64,000 nt of DNA from Caldilineaceae bacterium (GTDB lineage Bacteria > Chloroflexota > Anaerolineae > Caldilineales > Caldilineaceae): positions 62,001 to 126,000 of the forward strand of contig JAJEBF010000013.1 of assembly GCA_022824025.1 (NCBI GenBank), given 5' to 3'. The notes under the pieces were generated by a model. The model was not told the origin of the DNA and did not search any database. It was given only the letters and a program-made list of their open reading frames with translations. The position numbers were made by a program, and so were the translations under genes. Of the stretch, positions 17,901 through 26,667 are shown one piece after another (position 1 is the stretch's first letter; the number at the start of each line of letters is the position of its first letter).

Positions 17901-17971
17901 GTCAATGGACTCCAATAGCTCTTAATCATCGCCTTCCTGTTTTTGTCCTTCATTCTGCCCCTACCCTCCAT
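14918..17971 (-). CDS. Penicillin-binding protein 1A-like peptidoglycan synthase with two C-terminal LysM domains, predicted lipoprotein
   Basis: Class A PBP of about 1010 residues, paralogous to the neighbouring PBP. It carries the glycosyltransferase block (EDASFFTNRGVDSRRIVG, STITMQLARNLFLG) and the transpeptidase motifs SSFK, SYN and KTGTT. The C-terminus holds two LysM modules (RYYTARAGDSWAGLA... and IHEVQSGDSWVNIAFKYD...), which would hold it on peptidoglycan. A hydrophobic stretch ends in lipobox LAAAC (Cys80 counted from 17971). The n-region is too long, so the true start may be ATG 17953 (AGGGG upstream) or a later GTG. It sits 253 bases from its paralogue, as expected from an old tandem duplication. 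Confidence 0.88.
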   Translation of the reverse strand: MEGRGRMKDKNRKAMIKSYWSPLTGQSCVKGEARTKKNLVSGEGLPFWADGWRKNGWNARARRAALSLVLLFVLALAAACSGDESQEQELGLEGLPFGFDEMEAPSLDELVPERLGPRPEGSIKTVVEHYLQQYQPEGKLPKLFETTRVYDRNGVLLAEFFEEGRRTWVTLDQISPALISATVATEDASFFTNRGVDSRRIVGAALQNVQTQSIASGASTITMQLARNLFLGPEERFEQTIDRKIHEIGLAHDLTILFNKDELLEIYLNLVNYGHLAYGPEAAAQVYFGKSAIDLNWAEATILAGVPQQPASFDLFRNFDAAKQRQRVVLNLMVRHEFLSQERADAIFEEEILLIGSSEKKDYLAPHFVLYVERALEQRMAEALGIEDGRWKMRRSGMHIITSLDMPMQVLAEQELKSWIDKVGKAYRMTNGALVAIQPQTGEILAMVGGVDFNEEDSGQVNLSTSLRQPGSSFKPILYATALSEDVISPATVIWDTPTAYAVGMGYFYSPRNYDRTFHGPVTVRTALANSYNVPAVKLLASVGNERLVSKAKEFGITSLTREPDSYGLSLSLGAGEISLLELTNAFRTFANQGQYAPPQFALFMVDDLGRYRSPPPVRTKQIISPGVAFQIADILSDNEARKPAFGLNSRLKLSMPAAAKTGTTTNFKDNWTVGFTRYLVAGVWTGNSDGTPMWGNSGAAGAAPLWHNFMEAVIADKGMRKLIGAPDDPNLWTFEVPDSVVQLPDCPPAVRCRTGGEFFTSSWLSKTRGNGLLAGTVVTGRSLPTHFARSGDFKDLSYCIVDETVGAVNGGRTSSQPETRSLLRLSSWVGLAFPPGYSTVGRPLRPMPEIQVDEDDPGINTPPPVYREDLMYFPATELEKFRLLSWSMQNEIPVSLGSCSDLRYYTARAGDSWAGLARSHGLPESILRNANLHVRGALNGERLLLPRGIPIRLHEESMIHEVQSGDSWVNIAFKYDIPISLLRAANPNAVRPYNILRPGDLLHIPENLDIYHNPYE

Positions 17972-18203
17972 GTCACCTCACTGCCGAGCACGCCTCGGCA
18001 CTGCCCTCCTGTCACTGGCTCTTTGCGCTCTTGATTCAGAAGGTTCTTTCCCCATCTGGCAAGTCTGTCGTCGCGAAGGGCCGCTCATACTAAAATTGTA
18101 TCACACATATAGCTTCCGCAAGCGCGAAGAATTTCCGCTGCGCAGCAGATATGAGGAAAGTCCTTGTAAATTAGACTGCAACGGATTCTGTGCGGAGTCA
18201 AAC

Positions 18204-18228
18204 AAAAAAACCGCCCGATTGAGCGGTT
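18204..18228 (-). terminator. Intrinsic terminator of tRNA-Cys
   Basis: On the minus strand AACCGCTC and GGGCGGTT form an 8-bp stem with loop AATC, followed by five T. It begins two bases after the tRNA 3' end. Confidence 0.85.
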
Positions 18229-18230
18229 AG

Positions 18231-18301
<71 letters not shown>

Positions 18302-18332
18302 TAAAAAACGTGCAGGAATCAGTGTGAAATCG

Positions 18333-18361
18333 ATGGTATCAGCACTGCTACACATTGTCAA
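18333..18361 (-). promoter_or_regulatory. Promoter of tRNA-Cys
   Basis: On the minus strand TTGACA (plus 18356-18361) and TACCAT (plus 18333-18338) are separated by exactly 17 bases. The -10 lies about 31 bases upstream of the mature tRNA 5' end, leaving a short leader for RNase P. Confidence 0.8.
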
Positions 18362-18431
18362 ATCAGACCGTTCAGGGTTATCCTCTGGTAGACTGCTCGG
18401 AAGCGCTTATATGAAATGAGATGAATGCCCC

Positions 18432-18797
18432 ATGACATTGACCGACGAGATGCTCGTCTGCGAACGCTGCGGAGTCACTTTTCTGTGGACGATCGAGGAC
18501 AGCAAAGCGGATGCTGAAAGGCCCGACAACCCAACCCATTGCATGGGTTGCTCCTCTCTGCTGCCAGCCGGCGGTCGTGAAAGGGGTCTGGTCAAATGGT
18601 ACAACCCGAGTCGAAGGTACGGCTTTATCTCACGGGCTGACGGACAGGACCTCTTTGCCCACCGTACCCGCTTTGAAGGCGCCACACGGCTGCAGCCGGG
18701 AGACCTGGTCGAATTTGGCGTGGAAGAGACCGACAGGGGGGCAGCGGCGGTTGATGTACGCCTACTCTCGCGCCGGCCCAAAGAGAAGCAGCCTTAG
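18432..18797 (+). CDS. Zinc-ribbon plus cold-shock-domain protein
   Basis: A 121-residue cytoplasmic nucleic-acid-binding protein. Residues 10-50 form a two-knuckle zinc ribbon (CERC...HCMGC), and residues 50-115 a cold-shock domain with the RNP-1-like segment RRYGFISRADGQDLFAH. Such fusions occur in several phyla and probably bind single-stranded RNA. ATG 18432 lacks a strong ribosome site. It is divergent from tRNA-Cys and convergent with the queuosine-mannosyltransferase-like gene. The target is unknown. Confidence 0.82.
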   Translation: MTLTDEMLVCERCGVTFLWTIEDSKADAERPDNPTHCMGCSSLLPAGGRERGLVKWYNPSRRYGFISRADGQDLFAHRTRFEGATRLQPGDLVEFGVEETDRGAAAVDVRLLSRRPKEKQP

Positions 18798-18969
18798 GCT
18801 CCAACCCAACTTCGTCATGATCAACTGATTGGGGCCCAGCGGCGGCCCCGCGCGGCGCTCTACGCTGTGGGTACCCATCAACGGCAAAACTGCCTGCCGC
18901 ATTCTGACGCCGGTCCCTTTTGCCGCGCCATCGGTTTGAACCTTTCCCGATCCCCTGCCTGCCAATGGC

Positions 18970-20091
18970 TCACTGCCTTGAGAGCTTGGCAAACTGTTCG
19001 TCGTAGTCCCGTGCCGCGACCGGCCAGCTGCAGCGCTCGATCACTGCACGGCGCAGCGACGGCGGCGCCGCGCGCGGCAGGGTCAACCGCATACAGGCCA
19101 TCTTGAAAAGCTCTTCTTCATCACCGTACAGGCAGGCCGCGTGCAGCTGATCGGGGATCAGCTCCGGATAGCTGAGACGGTTGGGCAGCAGCGGAAATGC
19201 GCCCGCCTGCACCGCCTCCAGGATGCTGATCCCGTAGAACTCGTGGTCAGCCGTACTGATGACCAGGTCGGCCTGCTGGAGCAACGCGAGGTAGTCCTGC
19301 CGGGAGGGGAGGTAGCCCCAGTGGACGATGCGGTGCTTGAGGCGCGTCGCGGCCTCCTCAAACTCGGCCGGCTGCTTGCGAAAGTTCTCGCCGGCCACCG
19401 CCAGTCTGAAATCGTGTCCCGCGCCCTCCAGCCGGTAGAGCAAGGCAAAGAAACGGTCAGGCCGCTTATCGTACTCCCAACGTTGATTCCACAGGATCAA
19501 GGGCGCGCCCGAAGGCTCCCGGCGCCGGATCTGGGGAAGAAGGTCAATCCCGACAGGCAGTACGATCGAACGCGCCTTCACCTGCTCGATCAGACCCAGG
19601 TGATTGTAGTCCGGAAAGTGCTTCAGCAGGTTTGGAAGTTCTTTCAACCAGCTACTCCGGTGAAAGCTGGAGTTGAATACGATCAGGTCCGCGCTCAGCT
19701 GACTCAGCCAATTGATCATTGCGTAGGTGAGGTCCGGCTTTTCTCCCGGGCGCCACGGGTAGGTCAACTGGTTTTCGTGCATGTACAGCGCGGTCGGCGT
19801 TCCTTCAGGCAGCGACTCGCGCGCCAAGGCCAGCCATGCGGGGAGATTCGTCATGTCGGTGGCCAGGACCAGGTCAGGGGGTGACTCGGCAGAGGCGGTC
19901 TCGGCCTGTTTGGCCAGCTCCACAGCCCCGCCTTGCATCCGCCATTTCCAGAAGCGGCCGGCCATGGTCAGGAGGCGGACCGAATGGCGGCTGTGAGATT
20001 GATAGCCCTCGGCCCAGGCGCGGTGGCTGCCAGTGTGATAGGGTGAAAGTAGCCAGATATTCAGCGGTTCTATCTCTTTGGGACTTTGCAT
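18970..20091 (-). CDS. tRNA-queuosine alpha-mannosyltransferase-like glycosyltransferase (DUF3524, GTDC1/QTMAN family)
   Basis: GT-B glycosyltransferase of 373 residues. The N-terminus ([37 protein letters not shown]) is the DUF3524 signature of the GTDC1 family, whose animal member mannosylates queuosine in tRNA-Asp. The C-terminal half has the GT4-type donor-binding segment [20 protein letters not shown] and RLSYPELIP. The activity of the bacterial homologue is inferred by family. The ATG at 20091 gives the conserved N-terminus; the ribosome site is weak, and the in-frame Pro/Arg-rich extension to 20211 looks non-coding. Confidence 0.8.
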   Translation of the reverse strand: MQSPKEIEPLNIWLLSPYHTGSHRAWAEGYQSHSRHSVRLLTMAGRFWKWRMQGGAVELAKQAETASAESPPDLVLATDMTNLPAWLALARESLPEGTPTALYMHENQLTYPWRPGEKPDLTYAMINWLSQLSADLIVFNSSFHRSSWLKELPNLLKHFPDYNHLGLIEQVKARSIVLPVGIDLLPQIRRREPSGAPLILWNQRWEYDKRPDRFFALLYRLEGAGHDFRLAVAGENFRKQPAEFEEAATRLKHRIVHWGYLPSRQDYLALLQQADLVISTADHEFYGISILEAVQAGAFPLLPNRLSYPELIPDQLHAACLYGDEEELFKMACMRLTLPRAAPPSLRRAVIERCSWPVAARDYDEQFAKLSRQ

Positions 20092-20529
20092 GGATTGCCG
20101 TCGTCTTCCTGTGGGGCGGTCAGCCGAAACTGCTGGGCTCGGTGGTAGCGTGTCAGTGGGGGACGGGGTTGCGCCGCGGACGGGGTACGGGGGTCGGCGC
20201 GGAGGGCGCATAGGAGTCAGGTCAGAGTGGGATGAGTTTCAGGATATCGCTGAGATACTCCACTGAATCCTGTAACCGGCTTCGCCTGAGAACACTGAAA
20301 CCGGATTGCGCACACGGCGGACGGGCCATACCGGCGGCATCGCCCCCGCCTGGTGCGTGTCCAGCATGGAACCGCGTCCTCTGATCATAATATCACTTTG
20401 CGCCAATATCCGGCTATGCTATAATCCAAATCGGGTTGGCTTTTCGACCTGGAAAACGCAAGCCGTCATCACTGGTCGTTTGGAAGATTCCCTGAAGCCG
20501 TTACAGCATATCGAGTACAGGAGCAAGGA
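20092..20529. other. Divergent intergenic region with one recognisable promoter
   Basis: This 438-base stretch lies between the divergent DUF3524 and bifunctional-nuclease genes. Apart from the promoter near 20398-20425 for the rightward gene I see no gene or RNA in it. Confidence 0.6.
20398..20425 (+). promoter_or_regulatory. Promoter of the bifunctional-nuclease-family gene
   Basis: A consensus TATAAT at 20420-20425 is preceded by TTGCGC at 20398-20403 with 16-base spacing. The start codon follows about 100 bases later. Confidence 0.6.
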
Positions 20530-21048
20530 ATGATTGAAGTTGTAATCGATAGCGTGCGCGTCAGTCTCATGTCTCAGCACAGAATCGTAGTACTACGCGA
20601 AGAAGGCGGCGATAGGTATCTACCGATTTGGATTGGCCCTTTTGAAGCGGATGCCATTACGATACAGTTGCAGGGAATCGAGGTCGCAAGACCGATGACA
20701 CATGATCTGCTCCGCCAGATCTCTGAGGCGCTGGATGGCGAAATCACGCATGTCGTTATCAGTGATCTGCAGAACGAGACGTTCTTTGCCGAAATCGTGC
20801 TGGAGGCCAACGGTGAAACGCTCGAAATCGATAGCAGGCCAAGCGATGCCGTTGCTCTCGCCGTACGGGTTGACGTTCCCATCTATGTAGCTGACGAGGT
20901 GATGGAGAAGGCCGGCATGGAGCCGGAAGAGGAGTTGGGCGTCGTGAGCCAGGGCAGCGACGGCGTCGAAGAGGAAGTGAGCGAGACCAGTGACGAGGAC
21001 CTCGACGTCTTCCGCGATTTTATTGAAGGTCTTGATATCGACAATTAA
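20530..21048 (+). CDS. Bifunctional nuclease family protein (DUF151)
   Basis: A 172-residue cytoplasmic protein of the DUF151 family, found in bacteria and plants; some members have DNase/RNase activity. The conserved core reads [34 protein letters not shown] and [23 protein letters not shown]. The C-terminal 40 residues are a very acidic tail (EPEEELG..., [13 protein letters not shown]). ATG 20530 has an AGGAGCAAGGA site. It is the first gene before the replication-helicase cluster but has its own promoter and a terminator-like hairpin after it. The precise role is unknown. Confidence 0.85.
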   Translation: MIEVVIDSVRVSLMSQHRIVVLREEGGDRYLPIWIGPFEADAITIQLQGIEVARPMTHDLLRQISEALDGEITHVVISDLQNETFFAEIVLEANGETLEIDSRPSDAVALAVRVDVPIYVADEVMEKAGMEPEEELGVVSQGSDGVEEEVSETSDEDLDVFRDFIEGLDIDN

Positions 21049-21139
21049 GGAGGCCGGGTAGAGAGCCTTCGTTGACCGCGACGCGGTTTGCACGAAGGGC
21101 AAGCACGGGGGCTGCGCATTCGCAACACCAGGAATTGAG

Positions 21140-21180
21140 ACGGCGGCGGGGTCGCATCCAAGCGGTTCTCGCCGTTTTTT
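21140..21180 (+). terminator. Probable terminator after the DUF151 gene
   Basis: ACGGCG (21140-21145) pairs with CGCCGT (21170-21175) across a 24-nt loop and is followed by six T at 21175-21180. The short stem makes it moderate in strength. Confidence 0.55.
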
Positions 21181-21312
21181 GCGCCCGGCATCCTCTCTTC
21201 CTCGGTCTTGCCCCCTTCCCGGTCAAGCCGTCCGCTTGAACACCTGCAAAGAGCCAGGGCGCGTCACAGTTCCCTTCGAAGCTGACGGACCAGGTTTTCC
21301 TTTTACCCTTCC

Positions 21313-23190
21313 ATGAGCGAAACGAGCGAAGCAACCGTCAAGACGACGCCCGCCAATGTCGAAGCAGAGCAGGCGGTGCTCGGCTCCCTGCTGATCGACC
21401 CTGATGCAATTATCAAGATCGCAAGCACTCTGCGCGATGCCGACTTTTATCGCGAGCCGCATCAGTGGATATACAGTGCGCTGCTTTCGCTCCACGAACG
21501 GCGGGAACCGGCCGACTTCGTTACCCTCGTCGATGAACTCGAACGCAACGATCGGCTGGAGGAAATCGGTGGTCCCGCCTATATCACCCAGCTGATCAAC
21601 AGCACCCCCACCGCAATCTTCGTTGACCATTACGCCCGGATTGTCGAGCGCACGGCAACGCTCCGCAGGCTGATCGGCGCCGCCCATCAGATCGCCGAGC
21701 TTGCATACGACGAAAGCCATGAAGTTGATGAGGTTGTCGACCGGGCCGAGAGCATCATCTTTGGCGTCAGCGAAAGCCGCATCCATCGAGACTTAACGCC
21801 CATCGCCAGAGTTCTGGACGAGGTGGTCGATCAGATCGACTTCCTGGCCCGCAACCAGAACCGGCTCATGGGCGTCCCAACTGGTTTCGTATTGCTGGAC
21901 AAGATGCTGGGCGGCTTCCAGAAGAGCGATCTGATCATTGTTGCCGGCCGACCCGGGATGGGCAAATCCAGTTTAGGCCTCTCGATCGCGCAAAACGCGG
22001 CCCGCCGGTATGACGCCCGGGTCGCAGTATTCAGTCTGGAGATGAGCAGCGAGCAGGTTGTCCAGCGTCTTCTCTCCATTGAGACGGCCATTGACAGCCA
22101 CCGCCTGCGCATGGGCCAGATCGATGAGGAGGAGTGGCCCATCCTGGTCGAAGCGGCAAACACGCTGGCTGGGGCCAATATATTTGTTGACGACACACCG
22201 GGCGCGTCGGTATTGGAGATTCGCACCAAGGCCCGCCGCCTATACGCTGAACAGGGAATCGATCTGATCCTCGTCGACTACATGCAGCTGATGTCCGGCG
22301 GCGGCGGCGGATCCAGGGGAGAAAACCGGCAACAGGAAATCAGCTTTATCAGCCGATCGCTCAAAGGCCTGGCCCGGGAACTGAACGTGCCTGTAATTGC
22401 CCTCAGTCAGCTGAGCCGCGCTGTCGAAACCAGGGCCAACAACAAGCCGGTCCTCTCCGATTTGCGGGAGAGCGGATGCCTGAGCGGAGAAACGTTGATC
22501 TACCTTCCTGAATTGGGCCTCCACTGCCCGATACGGGACCTGGCGTCTGGCAGAGAGCTTCGAGTCGCCGCCCTTGATGAAAGCGGGCAGAGGTTGGTTA
22601 CCACAGAGGTCAGCCGCGCCTTCCGCACCGGCACGAAACCTGTCTACCGGGTTACGACAAGGACGGGCAGGGTGATCCGGGCGACCGCTAATCACAAATT
22701 CCTGTCCGAGTCCGGCTGGAAACGCCTGGACGAACTGGGCATTGGAGAACGGATCGCCGCCGTGCCTGAAATTCAATCCCCGTCCCGTCTCAGGCCGGGT
22801 CTTCGGATGCGAAATGAAAGCGGAAGCAATCAGCATCGGCAGGCTCAAATGGCGCTCGTTCTTCCCGACCAGGCCGGCGTGTTCTATGATCCCGTCGCCT
22901 CGATCGAGGCGGACGGCATCGAAGATGTGTATGATCTCACAGTGCCCGTGTACCACAACTTTGCCGCCAACGGGCTCATCGTGCATAACTCGATTGAGCA
23001 GGATGCCGACGTGGTCATCTTCGTCTACAGAGAAGATTATTACAATGAAGAGACCGACCGCCAGAATATCGCCGATCTGATGGTTGCCAAACACCGTCAC
23101 GGCACGACTGGGACCGTCAGCCTCTACTTCCGCAAGGAATTGACCCAGTTCCGCGATCTGGAGCTGCGCAAAGAGGACCTGGAGTATTGA
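21313..23190 (+). CDS. dnaB: Replicative DNA helicase DnaB containing a mini-intein
   Basis: Hexameric 5'-3' helicase that drives the replication fork. The 625-residue precursor contains a 171-residue intein; splicing would leave 454 residues, the normal DnaB length. The N-terminal primase-interacting domain begins [18 protein letters not shown], Walker A is GRPGMGKSS and Walker B is [11 protein letters not shown]. The intein interrupts the conserved [16 protein letters not shown] segment, a DNA-binding loop, so the unspliced protein should be inactive. ATG 21313 fits the conserved N-terminus, though no strong ribosome site is visible. The downstream genes encode a DnaD-like protein and a helicase loader, so this is a helicase-loading cluster. 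Confidence 0.96.
   Translation: MSETSEATVKTTPANVEAEQAVLGSLLIDPDAIIKIASTLRDADFYREPHQWIYSALLSLHERREPADFVTLVDELERNDRLEEIGGPAYITQLINSTPTAIFVDHYARIVERTATLRRLIGAAHQIAELAYDESHEVDEVVDRAESIIFGVSESRIHRDLTPIARVLDEVVDQIDFLARNQNRLMGVPTGFVLLDKMLGGFQKSDLIIVAGRPGMGKSSLGLSIAQNAARRYDARVAVFSLEMSSEQVVQRLLSIETAIDSHRLRMGQIDEEEWPILVEAANTLAGANIFVDDTPGASVLEIRTKARRLYAEQGIDLILVDYMQLMSGGGGGSRGENRQQEISFISRSLKGLARELNVPVIALSQLSRAVETRANNKPVLSDLRESGCLSGETLIYLPELGLHCPIRDLASGRELRVAALDESGQRLVTTEVSRAFRTGTKPVYRVTTRTGRVIRATANHKFLSESGWKRLDELGIGERIAAVPEIQSPSRLRPGLRMRNESGSNQHRQAQMALVLPDQAGVFYDPVASIEADGIEDVYDLTVPVYHNFAANGLIVHNSIEQDADVVIFVYREDYYNEETDRQNIADLMVAKHRHGTTGTVSLYFRKELTQFRDLELRKEDLEY
22477..22989 (+). other. DnaB mini-intein (171 aa, no homing endonuclease)
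   Basis: The in-frame insertion runs from Cys389 ([10 protein letters not shown], block A) to the terminal VHN, followed by Ser560 as the +1 nucleophile. Block B is present as [12 protein letters not shown] with the TxxH pair, and blocks F and G as [21 protein letters not shown]. All residues needed for cis-splicing are present. The roughly 55 residues between block B and block F lack any LAGLIDADG motif, so the endonuclease is absent. The insertion point, between Gly and Ser of DLRESG/SIEQDAD, is the one used by the cyanobacterial Ssp DnaB intein. Confidence 0.93.
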
Positions 23191-23372
23191 AGCGCGACGC
23201 AGAGACCCCGCCTGGCGGGAATTCTGCCAAGTGGGGGGAGACCAATTGCAGGCATCACAATCGCCATGTTAGAGATTGCTGAGGTTAGGGCGGCCTCCTT
23301 ACGATCGGGATTTGGCTTGGGGTCCGCGCGACTGGTCTTCGCGCAGCGGGCCGCAGGTCGTTCGGAGTCGAC

Positions 23373-24110
23373 ATGACAGGACAATTGCCCGGCTTCGTCG
23401 GTTTCCCCGATCAGAAATTGCATGCTGTCGTCGTTCCGGACCTGTTTTTTATCGAGTTGCTGCCGCAGATCGATGATCTGGCCGAGCTGAAACTGACGGT
23501 CTACTTTTTCTGGCTCCTGAATGAAAAGGAAGGCCCGCTGCGCTATGTACGCGGCGAAGATTTGCGGCAGGATGAGACGTTGCTACAGGGCCTGGCCCTG
23601 GAAAGCGCTCTGCGCAGTCCTCTTGCCGTCCTTGAAGATGCCCTCGAACGAGCTGTCGCCCGCAACACCCTGTTGCGGGTCTATGTCGAGTCCGGCGCGG
23701 ATGAAAGGTCGAAAACTCGAAACGGCCGCAGTCCTCTTTCCGGGGAAGCCGCTTCGTCAGACAGTGAGGAGCCGTCTGGCGAAGACTGGTATTTCCTCAA
23801 TAGCGCCAAGGGCCGTCAGTCCGTTGCCGCCATCCGCCAGGGAAGGCTGGCAGACCTCCAGGGAATCGTGCCGGACGAGGCCCGGCTCCGGGTTGAGCGG
23901 CCCAACGTCTTTGTATTATACGAACAGAACTTCGGCCTCATGACGGCCATGATCGCCGATCAGCTCCGCGACCTCGAAAAGAGCTATCCGCCTGACTGGA
24001 TTGTCGATGCGATGGAAATCTCGCTTCTGAACAACAAGCGCCACTTGAACTACATTCGGGGCATTCTGAGACGTTGGGAAACGGAAGGCAGGGACGAAGG
24101 CTATGGATGA
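23373..24110 (+). CDS. DnaD-domain primosome protein
   Basis: A 245-residue protein whose last 70 residues match the DnaD/DnaB_2 C-terminal helical domain, with [28 protein letters not shown] and the closing [15 protein letters not shown]. The first 80 residues ([36 protein letters not shown]) fit a winged-helix N-domain. DnaD-type proteins remodel DNA and recruit the helicase loader at origins and restart sites. It overlaps the loader gene by 8 bases and follows dnaB, consistent with that role. The linker near residues 105-130 is low-complexity and Ser/Glu rich. Confidence 0.85.
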   Translation: MTGQLPGFVGFPDQKLHAVVVPDLFFIELLPQIDDLAELKLTVYFFWLLNEKEGPLRYVRGEDLRQDETLLQGLALESALRSPLAVLEDALERAVARNTLLRVYVESGADERSKTRNGRSPLSGEAASSDSEEPSGEDWYFLNSAKGRQSVAAIRQGRLADLQGIVPDEARLRVERPNVFVLYEQNFGLMTAMIADQLRDLEKSYPPDWIVDAMEISLLNNKRHLNYIRGILRRWETEGRDEGYG

Positions 24111-25620
24111 GCTGAATGACCTGTTGCGCGGCTTCACCGATGGAATGGCGGGCCGCTCGGAAGGGGGTGTGCGCGGCACTGCAGGTAAGGAGTCCTTGTC
24201 CGCCGAGGGCAACAGACCCTGGCGTCAGCGCGAGGCGCCGCCGGGCCTGCCTTCCCGTTCGGAGCGTCAGACGTATTCCCAGTCCGAGCTCTGCCCCGTT
24301 TGCGGCGGGGCCGGCTTCCTGCTCGACGATTTACCGGTAGGGCATCCCGATTTCGGCAAACCGATCCCCTGCCACTGCAAGCTGGACGAACGCCGCTCGC
24401 GGCGTAGAAGCCGACTTCGCAACGTGCACAATCTCGAAGAGCTAACCCGCTATACGTTCGAGGCCTTTGACACTGACCTCTCGTGGATGGCCCCCCACAA
24501 GCTGGAAAGCCTGGTCAGGGGCTACGAAGCCGCCCTGGCCTTCGCGGAGAAGCCGTCAGGTTGGTTGCTCCTATCGGGCGGTTACGGGTGCGGCAAGACG
24601 CACCTTGCCGCGGCGATTGCCAACCAACGCATCGAGAACGACCGGTCAGCCGACTTCGTCGTCGTGCCCGATCTGCTGGACCATTTGCGAGCCACGTTCG
24701 GACCCAACAGCGAGACCAGCTACGATGACCTGTTTGACGAGATTCGCAACACGCCGGTCCTCATCCTGGACGACCTGGGCGTGCAGGTTGTGACCCCCTG
24801 GGCCCAGGAAAAACTGTTCCAGATACTTAACCACCGTTATAACAGCCAGCTTCCCACAGTGCTGACAACGAATCAACGGCTGGAAGACCTCGACCAGAGG
24901 CTGCGCAGCCGGCTGCAGGACCAGGACCTCGTCAAGAATGTCAAGATCCTCGCTCCCGACCATCGCGCCGGCGCCAACCCGGGCCAGGGCGACCTGAGCA
25001 CACTCTCGCTTCACGCCGGTCAACGGTTCGAGACATTTGACGTACAGCGGCGCAACAGTACAGCGCAGGCGCTTGCCAACCTGCGGGACATCAAGCAGGC
25101 CGCGGTTGCGTTTGCAGACAACCCGGGAGGCTGGTTCGTGCTGATTGGGGCCAGCGGCGCGGGCAAGACACATCTGGCCGCGGCGATTTCAAACGCGATG
25201 CGCGCGTCTGGCCAGGACGACATCATGTTCGTCGTCGTGCCCGATCTTCTCGACTACCTGCGGGCGGCGTTCAATCCCCAATCGCCCGTGCCGTACGACC
25301 GCCGTTTCGACGAACTGAGGCGGACACCAATGCTGGTGTTGGATGACCTTGGAACGGAGAGCGCAACCCCCTGGGCCAAGGAGAAACTGTTCCAACTGCT
25401 CAATTTCCGCCATACGGCCCATCTGCCTACGGTGATCACAACAAGCACGTCTGAAGAGAGGCTCGAACCCTGGCTGCGCACTCGAATCAACGACATCAAC
25501 CACTGCCAGGTATGGACAATCCGGGCTGAGTCCTACCGCGGCAGCGCGGACCAGGCCGGCGGCCTTCGTTCCCCCAGGGGACAGGGCTCTTCACGTACGA
25601 GGCCGGTTTGGCGGGAGTAG
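24103..25620 (+). CDS. DnaC/DnaI-like helicase loader with two tandem AAA+ ATPase modules
   Basis: A 505-residue protein. After a variable N-terminus there is a zinc-finger-like segment (CPVCGGAGF...CHCKLDE, residues 65-92), then two DnaC-type AAA+ modules. Module 1 has GGYGCGKTH and VLILDDLG. Module 2 has GASGAGKTH and MLVLDDLG. The modules share long similar stretches ([14 protein letters not shown], TPWAxEKLFQxLN, LPTVxTT) and the Arg-containing tails LRSRLQD and LRTRIND. Ordinary DnaC, DnaI and IstB have one module of about 250 residues, so this is an internal duplication. Position after dnaB and dnaD supports a helicase-loading role. Confidence 0.85.
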   Translation: MDELNDLLRGFTDGMAGRSEGGVRGTAGKESLSAEGNRPWRQREAPPGLPSRSERQTYSQSELCPVCGGAGFLLDDLPVGHPDFGKPIPCHCKLDERRSRRRSRLRNVHNLEELTRYTFEAFDTDLSWMAPHKLESLVRGYEAALAFAEKPSGWLLLSGGYGCGKTHLAAAIANQRIENDRSADFVVVPDLLDHLRATFGPNSETSYDDLFDEIRNTPVLILDDLGVQVVTPWAQEKLFQILNHRYNSQLPTVLTTNQRLEDLDQRLRSRLQDQDLVKNVKILAPDHRAGANPGQGDLSTLSLHAGQRFETFDVQRRNSTAQALANLRDIKQAAVAFADNPGGWFVLIGASGAGKTHLAAAISNAMRASGQDDIMFVVVPDLLDYLRAAFNPQSPVPYDRRFDELRRTPMLVLDDLGTESATPWAKEKLFQLLNFRHTAHLPTVITTSTSEERLEPWLRTRINDINHCQVWTIRAESYRGSADQAGGLRSPRGQGSSRTRPVWRE

Positions 25621-25734
25621 ATTGTAATCCCTTTCCACCGCGTAATCAGCCTGTGATATACTTGATTGGCACTTTTTCCCTCGGTTTAAGCACGTGAAAG
25701 AATGCCTATAGAAATGAACAGGGGGACCCAATCA

Positions 25735-26649
25735 ATGCGTTGGCTACATTCGCTGACCTACTTGTTTACAGTCCTGATGCTGGCGGCCTGTGGCTCGCGC
25801 AATACGTCAGTCGAACCAGCTCTGCCAACCAACACGCCCGTACCGACCTTCACAGCCACGCCTGTCGGCGCCTCGGTTGGGACCGGCGGCGGACAGGTGA
25901 GCACACCACAACCCCAGACCCAACCAGCCGCAACGCCGGCCGCCCCCGCAGCGACTGCCACGCCCGACACGCCCATGGCAACAATCGGCAACGTCCTCAT
26001 GAATGTTCGCGGCGGCCCGGGCACCAATTACAACGTGATTGGCACCGCCGCGCCGGGACAGCGGTTCGAAATAACCGGCAAGAACCCCGGCCTTGGAGAC
26101 TGGTGGCAGATTAACTACAACGGGCAGACAGGATGGCTATACGGCCCGCTGGTTACGGCAACCAACCCGCAAGTCGTACAGATCGCCCTGGTGATTCCCG
26201 CGCCACCGCCACCGACAGCGACACCCATCCCGCCCACGCCCGTGCCGGTCCCGACACAACCGCCGGCGCCCAGGTTCCCGTACTCGCTTGTCGATCAAGG
26301 GCAGTGTCCACAGAATAGACAGCAGACTTTCTTCGAAGGGGCTGTTTATGACCGTAATAACAATTTCAAGAACGGCGTGTGTCTGCACATTGCCTTTGGC
26401 GGCCCGCGCAACACGAAGTGTACAGGTTGCGGAAAGCCCTCTGGGAACTGGGGGTTCTCACCGTTTGGCGGCCCGGCCAATGCAGGAACTTTCGTCGAAA
26501 TCTTCGTGGTAAACTGTCCAAGCTCTGGATGGGACGATCCGAGGAGCAGGACGAAGGACTTTTCAAACCTCACTCCATTGTCTGAAAAGTGGTCGATGAC
26601 AGTCAATCAAAGCGTAGGCTGCGTCAACATCGCTTTCAAAGAAAACTAG
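25735..26649 (+). CDS. SH3b-domain lipoprotein with Cys-rich C-terminal domain
   Basis: Exported lipoprotein of 304 residues. ATG 25735 (GGGGGA upstream) begins a clean signal ending in LAAC; an in-frame ATG at 25702 would add 11 residues. A Thr/Pro-rich linker leads to a bacterial SH3 domain (GNVLMNVRGGPGTNYNVIGTA..., GWLYGPLV), typical of cell-wall binding. A second Pro-rich linker precedes a C-terminal domain of about 120 residues with six cysteines (GQCPQN, GVCLHIAF, TKCTGCG, VNCPSS, VGCVNIAF) that I do not recognise. It is followed 18 bases later by the GH39-like gene. Confidence 0.8.
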   Translation: MRWLHSLTYLFTVLMLAACGSRNTSVEPALPTNTPVPTFTATPVGASVGTGGGQVSTPQPQTQPAATPAAPAATATPDTPMATIGNVLMNVRGGPGTNYNVIGTAAPGQRFEITGKNPGLGDWWQINYNGQTGWLYGPLVTATNPQVVQIALVIPAPPPPTATPIPPTPVPVPTQPPAPRFPYSLVDQGQCPQNRQQTFFEGAVYDRNNNFKNGVCLHIAFGGPRNTKCTGCGKPSGNWGFSPFGGPANAGTFVEIFVVNCPSSGWDDPRSRTKDFSNLTPLSEKWSMTVNQSVGCVNIAFKEN

Positions 26650-26667
26650 GGCGGACCATCAACGGCA

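Noticed and set aside
18831..18849. GGGGCC/GGCCCC hairpin between the convergent cold-shock and DUF3524 genes
   Set aside because: The stem is only 6 bp with no T-tract, too weak to call a terminator.
22240..23100. A 286-codon open frame antisense to the dnaB/intein region
   Set aside because: It overlaps a fully conserved gene, has no recognisable motif, and arises from the GC-rich codon pattern of dnaB.
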